Source: Muntiacus reevesi | Lineage: Eukaryota; Chordata; Mammalia; Artiodactyla; Cervidae | Direction of reading: 5' to 3' | Length of the DNA stretch: 64,000 bases | NCBI RefSeq assembly: GCF_963930625.1 | Contig: NC_089257.1 | Span: 57,176,100-57,240,099 of the forward strand | Shown here: one piece after another, positions 57,570 to 64,000 of the stretch | How the letters are laid out: each line of letters opens with the position of its first letter | Position numbering within the stretch: the first letter of the stretch is position 1 | Made by a program: the position numbers and the translations under genes | Notes under the pieces: generated by a model | Seen by the model: the letters and a program-made list of their open reading frames with translations, nothing else | What the model was told of the DNA's origin: nothing | Databases searched by the model: none

Positions 57570-58421
57570 AGGGGTGGGGAGGCCCCAGGGCGCTGCCGCG
57601 GCTCTCCTCGCCGTCGGTCCCTCAGGCGGGACAGGACCGGGGAGGGTGGGGAACAGCTGGTTATACATTCAGACCCTCAGTGCTTTGCTGTCTCACTACC
57701 GGGGCTCCAGAACCGCAGCAAGTTTCTGGCAACCCTTGCCGCTGCCGCTGAGGCTGGGCAAAGCCAGGACCGCGCCGCCCCGCGCTGGGATATGGAGCTG
57801 CTGTCGCCGCCGCTCCGCGACGTAGACTTGACGGGCCCCGACGGCTCTCTCTGCAACTTTGCAACAGCGGACGACTTCTATGATGACCCGTGTTTCGACT
57901 CCCCGGACCTGCGCTTCTTCGAGGACCTGGATCCGCGCCTCGTGCACGTGGGCGCGCTCCTGAAGCCTGAAGAACACTCGCACTTCCCAGCAGCCGCGCA
58001 CTCGGCCCCGAGCGCGCGCGAGGACGAGCATGTGCGCGCGCCCAGCGGGCATCACCAGGCGGGCCGCTGTCTACTGTGGGCCTGCAAGGCGTGCAAACGC
58101 AAGACGACTAACGCCGACCGCCGCAAGGCTGCTACCATGCGCGAGCGGCGCCGCCTGAGCAAAGTCAACGAGGCCTTCGAGACGCTCAAACGCTGCACGT
58201 CTAGCAACCCAAACCAGCGGCTGCCCAAGGTGGAGATCCTGCGCAACGCCATCCGCTATATCGAAGGCCTGCAGGCGCTGCTTCGCGACCAGGACGCCGC
58301 GCCCCCTGGCGCTGCCGCTGCCTTTTACGCGCCTGGCCCATTACCCCCCGGCCGCGGCGGCGAGCACTACAGCGGCGACTCGGACGCGTCCAGTCCGCGC
58401 TCCAACTGTTCCGACGGCATG
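57570..58421 (+). other. MYOD1: MYOD1 exon 1 (5' UTR plus codons 1-210)
   Basis: The exon carries the whole DNA-binding and dimerisation region and ends exactly after the ATG codon for Met210, followed by the donor GTAAGG at 58422. Reading through the donor would add nine codons and then a stop at 58449-58451. A 5' UTR E-box CAGCTG lies at 57654-57659. Confidence 0.93.
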
Positions 58422-59508
58422 GTAAGGCAGGACCCTGGGCTAGAGAAGTGAGGGCAGCTCTTGGTATATCAGGAATGTATTTACCAGAGGGCGAGGAGCT
58501 GGCCCTCTGGTGGGAGGGTTGGGCGGGGAACCTTCCAGGGAGTGGACCCCCGGTGCCCAGGCAGCTGTCACTGGGGTGGCCAAGGGCTCAGGTGATGCAC
58601 AGGAAGGATACGATCCACCCGATTGGGGGCACTGTTAGAACACTGCTGCGCCGACACGAAGATCTGCTTTTTCTCCTCTTAACCCTGTTGCCGAAATGCA
58701 GATTTGTGCTCCTGAGTGACTGTCTGGCCTCTCTTTGGCCCATGCTGCAGACAGCTCCTGCCCACCCTTGCTCCCCAACCCAGACAGATCCGGGCCCGGA
58801 ACTCTCGTGGCTGAGATTTGGGGAGTTGGGGAGTCGAGGAGGGGGCGGCTGCAGGGAGTGGAGCTCCCGCCCCGCGCAGTTCCCAGGCCTGACTCGGTCG
58901 CCCTTTCCGTTTGCAGATGGACTACAGCGGCCCCCCGAGTGGTGCCCGGCGGCGAAACTGCTACGACCGCACGTACTACAGCGAGGCGCCCAATGGTGCG
59001 TATTCGCGCCTCCTTCCCACATGCCCTTTGGAGCTAAGCTGGCTTCTCTTTATCTAGGACCTCCTTGCCCCCATCCTGGGCGATAGTACCGGGAATGAAA
59101 TACTAAGCATGTGGTTCCCTCCTTTTTCATCCTGAAATTTCATGGGATCCTCACGAATTCTGGCCGGCCCTCAGTTTCCCCGTCTGCCCCAAAGTACTGA
59201 GCTCGGAGGTGGGAGACTTGTGCACCCCTGCATACTAACCTACCCCTCCCCGCGCAGAACCCCGGCCCGGGAAGAGCGCTGCGGTGTCGAGCCTCGACTG
59301 CCTGTCCAGCATCGTGGAGCGCATCTCCACCGAGAGCCCCGCCGCGCCCGCGCTTCTGCTGGCCGACGCGCCGCCGGAGTCGTCTCCCGGCCCGCAGGAG
59401 GCGGCCGCCGGGAGCGAGGTGGAGCGCGGCACCCCGGCCCCTTCCCCCGACACCGCCCCTCAGGGCCTCGCGGGCGCGAACCCCAACCCGATTTACCAGG
59501 TGCTCTGA
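57792..59508 (+). CDS. MYOD1: Myoblast determination protein 1 (MyoD), 3 coding exons
   Basis: The coding sequence joins 57792-58421, 58917-58995 and 59258-59508 (960 nt, 319 residues plus stop). MyoD is a nuclear bHLH transcription factor that pairs with E proteins, binds CANNTG E-boxes and commits cells to skeletal muscle. Visible in the translation: an acidic N-terminal activation region (about 1-53), a Cys/His-rich stretch ending in WACKAC (about 63-101), the basic region and helix-loop-helix (about 109-160) with the myogenic residues A114, T115 and K124, and a C-terminal amphipathic helix III (about 245-262). The protein ends NPNPIYQVL, as in other mammals. Both introns are GT-AG; intron 1 is phase 0 and intron 2 phase 1. 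The start is the first ATG after the TATA box and gives the family N-terminus MELLSPPLRD. No frameshift or missing key residue is seen. Length is within one or two residues of known mammalian MyoD. Confidence 0.99.
58422..58916 (+). other. MYOD1: MYOD1 intron 1
   Basis: This 495-base intron begins GTAAGG and ends in a pyrimidine tract plus TTTGCAG. It is phase 0, between two consecutive Met codons (210 and 211), the arrangement known in mammalian MYOD1. No repeat insertion is seen in it. Confidence 0.96.
58917..58995 (+). other. MYOD1: MYOD1 exon 2 (codons 211-237, last codon split)
   Basis: The 79-base exon encodes MDYSGPPSGARRRNCY and on to APN, then the first base of Glu237. The acceptor is TTTGCAG and the donor is GTGCGT. 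It links the bHLH-containing exon to the helix III exon. Confidence 0.96.
58996..59257 (+). other. MYOD1: MYOD1 intron 2
   Basis: This 262-base phase 1 intron starts GTGCGT and ends CGCGCAG. The sequence CATACTAACC at 59231-59240, about 20 bases before the acceptor, is a good branch-point match (yUnAy, CTAAC). Confidence 0.95.
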
Positions 59509-59715
59509 GTGGTTGGGCGGCCGCATCGAGGGGGCGCCGCTGCCCACGGGCCCGAGGGATGGTGCCCCTAGGGTCCCTCGCGTCCAAAAGATTGCGCTTA
59601 AGTGCCAACCCCCCTCCTCCCAACAGCGCTTTAAAAGCGACCCTCCCGAGGCAGGAGAGGCAGGGGAACTGTTGTGTTTCCGCCTCCCGCACGCCAGGGT
59701 AAGGACAAGGTCCTT

Positions 59716-59749
59716 CCCCACCCCCACCCCCATCCCACCCCCTACCCCC
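59716..59749 (+). other. C-rich tract 1 in the MYOD1 3' UTR
   Basis: Six runs of 3-5 C are separated by A, AT or TA. In RNA this is a typical PCBP/hnRNP K binding pattern; in DNA the minus strand satisfies the G-quadruplex rule. Confidence 0.6.
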
Positions 59750-60007
59750 ACTCAGCGCTCTTCCCAGAGACCCGCAGTGGTGGCCGTTTGATGTTACTCC
59801 GTGGGCCGGAGCTGACCCTTGAGCCAGGCCCTTCCTCTTTCTCGCCCCCTCCCCCATGGGGGGTGGGACCCACGCAGGCCTAAGCCCCGCCCCCAAGACC
59901 CCCGCCCGCTTAAAGGGGCATGCCCCTCCTTTTGGGAGCCCCCTGGGGGACTTCAGCTGTTTCCCGCCGCTCCCTTCCCAAGTGTGACAAGTGTAACGGT
60001 AACCACT

Positions 60008-60030
60008 CCCAACCCCCACCCCCCACCCCC
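60008..60030 (+). other. C-rich tract 2 in the MYOD1 3' UTR
   Basis: Runs of 3, 5, 6 and 5 C separated by A or AA, with the same interpretation as tract 1. Confidence 0.6.
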
Positions 60031-60209
60031 GGTTCAGGACCACTTTTTGTAATACTTTTGTAATCTATTCCTGTAAATAAGAGTTGCTTTGCCAGAGCAG
60101 GAGCCCCTCGGGCTGTATTTATCTCTGAGGCATGGTGTGCAGTGCGACAGGGACTTTGTATGTTTATACGGCAGGCAGGCGAGCCGCGGGCGCTCGCTCA
60201 GGTGTTCGA

Positions 60210-60215
60210 AATAAA
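60210..60215 (+). terminator. MYOD1: MYOD1 polyadenylation signal AATAAA
   Basis: A canonical AATAAA lies about 700 bases after the stop codon, at the end of an A/T-rich 3' UTR segment that reads like the conserved end of mammalian MYOD1 mRNA. Cleavage is expected near 60230. Confidence 0.92.
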
Positions 60216-60239
60216 GACGCTAATTTATACCGCGGCGGC

Positions 60240-61540
60240 TCCGGCTCTCGCTAGGGTTGGGGACTGGGCCAGCTGTACCGCAGCGACCCCTGTAGGCGGC
60301 AGACGGACTGCAAGGGGGAAGCTTGGGGCCTGCGGGAGGGAGCGGTGTGCATGTTTCCATTAGGAGAGCAGGTTCTTCTGACCGTAACAGCACGTCACAG
60401 CACACAGATCGGTAGTTCTCATGTCAGGACGGATATTAGGGCGATCTGAGTCGTTAATAAAAGGTCCATGAGATTCTGATTTAAAGTATCTGCCCCCCAG
60501 ATACCCCCAGCCAGGTACTGGTACTTTTCAAAACTACTCAGTTGATTGTAAAGTGCTTACGGTTGAGAATCACGCCCCTCCAGACGCAAAGACTGAAGCC
60601 AGGTATGGTGTCCAGAAGAATCCCTGGAAAATTATGTCCCCCAGATGCCACTCGAAATCCTCATAGGTATGATAAATAAGGTGCTTACAGCATTATGAGG
60701 AAAAACGAAATGAGTGTGAAGGGGTACTTCCAGGCTCTCGGTGATAGGTGTAATCACAAATGGACGGCATGGAAGGCCAGGCAGGCACAGACACATCTAC
60801 TGTAAGTAGCCCGGCACTTACAGCATCTTGGCCCTGTCGGATCTCATAAGAAGACACGAGTCTAGAGACTGCAGGGAGAGGGGAGCGTGCAAACCTGCAT
60901 CGCCTCAGGTGGCATCAGTGCTGGTTTCAAGCTATAAACACCCTGAGAGCTGAGAAGGGGCTACTGATTTAGTCAGGGTGCTGGGGAGGGCTTCCTGGAA
61001 GAGGTGCCACTTGAACTGCGTCTTGAGAAACAAAAGAAGACAACACATGCACAATGACACAGACCTCCCCTCACACACACACACACACACACACAGGGGA
61101 CACACAAACATACTCAGGGTACACATGTACACAGAGAACGCACACACATAGAGGTACCTCTGGGAGCGCACCCCAGATGGATGGCTTGGCAAAAGTTCAG
61201 CCCAACCCCAACCCCCAATTCACATACACTCGTCACCAGGACCTCAATGTCTTCTATAATCCCACTCCTACAAAGGTTTTTTTCCCCTGAAAACCTTACA
61301 GGCCCACTTTCAAGGGCTCTTCTCACCCAGGAAGGGCAGGTGTGGAAAGTGCCTGGGGAATGCAGGCAAGACATAATGGCAGAAGGAAGAGCTAGGGTTC
61401 TGCTCTCTGCTCTAGGAAAGCCTCAGCTCTCCCCAGTGCAGGGCCCCCGGGGAGTCACCCAGGGCTCTTCACTGCTACTAATGATTCTCCATTTTTCATC
61501 TGGCCTCGACCCCAGATTTGCCTTGGGTTTCTTTACACTC
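60240..61540. other. Flank downstream of MYOD1
   Basis: GC-rich for the first 150 bases, then ordinary DNA. No gene is supported apart from the microsatellite at 61073. Confidence 0.5.
61073..61096. repeat. (CA)n microsatellite
   Basis: About 12 CA units followed by imperfect CA-rich DNA to about 61150. Confidence 0.93.
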
Positions 61541-61544
61541 CCTT

Positions 61545-62200
61545 GAGACCTCTTGGGGCTCATTCATGGATTCATTCATTCAAAAGATGCCAGATCCCAG
61601 GCTGGGTGAAGACAGAGACTCGTGGACACAGTTCTGACCTTGGGATGCACGCAGACATTTTGGGAGACTGGATCTTTTAGCTGCTGGTTACATAATGATG
61701 AATTAAGTGCTAGAATGGGGATGTATGTGGAGAGGAATGCAGTAGGAACAGAAGATATGGACAGCAAGCAGACCCTAAGAAGAATCTTGAAGGAGTTGGC
61801 CAGGAAAGAGGAGCCAAGGAAGGATGCTCCAAGCTGAGGTTATAGCAAAGGCCAAAGACCCAGAGGTGACAAAAGGTACTATGCACAAGGGGCCAGAGGT
61901 GTGATGGGGAAAAGGCAGAGGCGGGGCCACAATGGACCTCAATTAGGCTTTATCCTGAAGGCCATAGGGAGCCATAAAGGAATCTAACCAGGGGAAGGAT
62001 ACAAAGAAATCTGTATTTTAGAAAGACTAGTCTGAGCTGGAAGAATGGATAGGAGGGAACGAGACTTGAGACTTGTCAGGAGGCCACCAGGGTTGCTCAG
62101 AGGAGACATGGTGTGGCCTAAACTGGGATAGTGACTGGGGATGGGAGAGGAAGCACAGGAATAGAGACAGTGATGCCAGATAAAATGTAGTGTTGACAGG
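61545..62200 (+). repeat. Old mammalian interspersed repeat
   Basis: Phrases gatcccaggctgggtgaaga, tatcctgaaggccataggga and aagactagtctgagctgg match the order seen at 54230-54960. Family not named. Confidence 0.55.
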
Positions 62201-62204
62201 ACAA

Positions 62205-63190
62205 CGGAGAACCTTGAGGGCTGAGTTCCTACCTTCCCACAACTTAAAGAGGGAAACAGCCGCTAGACAGAGATTCAAGTGATGTTAGAAATGGTGGGTA
62301 TACCATAAGGAGTAAAGGGAGGCTGCAGTGAGAGATGATGATGGGGTATGAGAGAGTAATCCAGCAAATGGAGGAGGAGGCAGAGCTTCTGCACTAAGGA
62401 ACCAGTAGCCTAGAGGGCTATGAGCTCCTGTATATACACGACGGCTCCAGTAGCCTATAGGGTTACTATAGCCTATAGAGAGCTAGTGTGCAATTTGAAA
62501 AGGGGGTCTCTTCTTTCCCGAGGACACTGTCCTGCACCAGGGTTCATGGCTAGGGACAGAGAGCAGGCTGGACTTCAGCCCTCACTCACCTTCTCGGTCA
62601 GGTACACTGAACACTTCACAGAGCCTTGTGTCTGGAGGCCCCGAGGAAGAAGGGAAAAGGAGGAGCCAAGGGTGACTCTGGGCTTTGGTTTGCTTCAGGG
62701 TGGAAGCTGGTGCTGTTACAGAGATAGAGACCTCTGGAGAAGAAGAAGCAGGCATGGGGGCACATTTAGTCAGGGACACTTTGGTTACAAGTGACAGAAA
62801 CCCAATGCAAACAAGGTTAAACCCTGCAGGGGGTGTGTTGGAAGGACAAAGGGCCATTCACATAAGGGAGCAGAGCTGCAAGCACCAGCACCCGTGGGCC
62901 TTGAGAGCTGGGACCGGAGTCCCTCTTGCTCTTTGACACGCTCCCTTCTTGCCTTCTCTCTCGCCTGGTCCGTATTGGTTTTCTGCAGCGACTCAAGAGA
63001 GTTACCTCACCATTTAACTCCAGCTTGAAAATTCCCAGAAAAACACTTCAACTAGATCAGCTTAAATCATGAGGAAGGATTTGAACCCAGGCAGAGAGGT
63101 TCCAAAGACTGCATGCTTAGCGGCCCAGTCCTTGAGCCTCTGCGGAGGAAGTAAGGAGAGAGGAAGAGAGAGTGTCAGGATGCAGGGGAG
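62205..63190. other. Unique DNA without a supported gene
   Basis: No exon or nameable repeat. The 124-codon frame at 62420-62794 lacks a recognisable domain. Confidence 0.5.
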
Positions 63191-63201
63191 TAGCTAGATA
63201 G

Positions 63202-63409
63202 CAGCCACCAGAGTGGCTCAGACGGTAAAGAATCCGCCTGCCAATGCAGAAGACCTGGGTTCAATCCCCGGACTGGGAAGATCTACTGGAGGGGCCCATG
63301 GCAATCCACTCCAGTATTCTTGCTTGGAAAATCCCATGCACTGAGGAGCCTGGCAGGCTACAGTCCATGGGGTTGCAAAGTCAGACATGACTGAGTGACT
63401 AACACTTTC
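63202..63409 (+). repeat. Bov-tA SINE with short target-site duplication
   Basis: Forward copy from the tRNA-Glu-like head (GAGTGGCTCAGACGGTAAAG) to GAGTGACTAACACTTTC. AGCTAGA at 63192-63198 and 63410-63416 is the likely duplication. Confidence 0.95.
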
Positions 63410-63419
63410 AGCTAGAGAC

Positions 63420-64000
63420 TGAATCACCCCATGGATGATGGGGTGTGAGGTCCGCTCCTGACCTGTTCTTCATCTCAGTTCCCTGGGCAGAGCCAGAGGT
63501 GGGGGACGTTTAGTTGAACCCCATTTGCAGTGTAGATGAAACATCCCTGTTCTTGGGGCCATTTTCACCTGGGCTGGATCTGAGGAGACACTGGGCCATG
63601 CTCTGCATAGAGACATGTGTGTGTGTCTACACCCATGCCCTCACACGACAGCACAGAAGTCCTCAGAATATACTGTCAAAGCTGGTGCACCTGGAGGCTA
63701 AGGACATTTAAGCTTTAGGTCCTGTCCCTGGCATGAGAAGCCCTAGAAACAGGTTCACATACTCTAGCTTTTTCTTTTTTTCTTCACATATTTCAAAGTA
63801 AAATATTTTAGCAAACTAGTTATGACCATTGTTTCTATTCTGACTTCCCCCCTCATGTTAGGTGGCATTTATGGGCATGTTGAGGTCCTCTCAAGAGGTA
63901 TACATCTTATTTGGGTTTAATGGAATATATTTTAAGTAAATGAAATATAAAACAGAAGCAATAACGATGAACAATGAAATAAATTACAGTGATTCTGACA
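63420..64000. other. Right edge of the window, no features recognised
   Basis: The last 250 bases are A/T-rich. Nothing nameable. Confidence 0.5.

Larger units (their letters stand above)
57240..59560. promoter_or_regulatory. MYOD1: CpG island over MYOD1
   Basis: CpG density rises abruptly near 57240, stays high through the promoter, all exons and both introns, and falls after the stop codon. MYOD1 is a known CpG-island gene in mammals. The high GC content produces many long open frames on both strands that are not genes, including a 267-codon frame antisense to exon 3. Confidence 0.9.
57570..60232 (+). other. MYOD1: MYOD1 transcription unit (approximate mRNA ends)
   Basis: The 5' end is inferred at about 25-30 bases downstream of the TATA box at 57539, giving a 5' UTR of about 220 nt. 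The 3' end is inferred at 15-20 bases after AATAAA at 60210. The 3' UTR is therefore about 720 nt. Exact ends are not visible in sequence alone. Confidence 0.85.
59258..60232 (+). other. MYOD1: MYOD1 exon 3 (C-terminus and 3' UTR)
   Basis: The coding part, 59258-59508, completes Glu237 and encodes helix III, a proline/glutamate-rich variable stretch and the conserved tail. TGA is at 59506-59508. The 3' UTR has two strongly C-rich tracts (59716-59749 and 60008-60030) and an A/T-rich end leading to the poly(A) signal. Confidence 0.92.

Noticed and set aside
59240..60043. 267-codon open frame antisense to MYOD1 exon 3
   Set aside because: CpG-rich DNA has few stop codons on either strand. The product is Gly/Arg-rich without a domain and mirrors the MYOD1 coding sequence.

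Overview
The window is nuclear DNA from a ruminant, almost certainly a bovid. Three repeat classes typical of ruminants recur throughout: Bov-tA/Bov-A SINEs, BovB (RTE-type) LINE pieces in both orientations, and ruminant-type L1 3' ends. They sit on an older mammalian layer of L2, MIR and decayed L1. The single gene I can support is MYOD1, the master regulator of skeletal muscle determination. Its three-exon coding sequence (57792-58421, 58917-58995, 59258-59508, + strand) encodes 319 residues with correct splice sites and phases. The length and sequence fit a bovid MYOD1; I do not name the species.

Layout. 1-20.4 kb is mostly repeats: L1 fragments, BovB pieces and SINEs, several nested, some with target-site duplications I could read directly. 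20.4-32.4 kb is largely unique DNA with MIR, L2 and one split old repeat but no Bov-type SINE; it holds a short CpG-rich stretch with two CCAAT boxes near 20.5-20.85 kb. 33.2-33.86 kb is a CpG island with no recognisable gene. 37.04-37.37 kb matches the expected place and motif content of the MYOD1 core enhancer, about 20 kb upstream of the promoter. 39-46 kb is again repeat-rich, including two long BovB copies in opposite orientation. 46.8-57.2 kb is mostly unique; it contains an E-box cluster at about -8 kb, a degenerate minisatellite at 50.04-50.39 kb, and the distal regulatory region (DRR) of MYOD1 near 52.3-52.7 kb, about -5 kb. 57.2-60.23 kb is the MYOD1 promoter, CpG island and transcription unit, ending at an AATAAA at 60210. 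60.3-64 kb is flanking DNA with old repeats and one SINE.

The parts form one developmental locus: a CpG-island gene with TATA, CCAAT and GC elements, served by two enhancers known from human and mouse (core enhancer and DRR), in a long gene-free upstream interval. I found no previously undescribed multi-gene system. The observations most worth checking are the orphan CpG island at -24 kb, the CCAAT-bearing CpG-rich stretch at -37 kb, the TATA-like repeat inside the DRR, and the repeat architecture. Enhancer boundaries are inferred from distance and motifs; no alignment could be run. Repeat boundaries are by eye and usually good to about 10-30 bases, except where target-site duplications are given.
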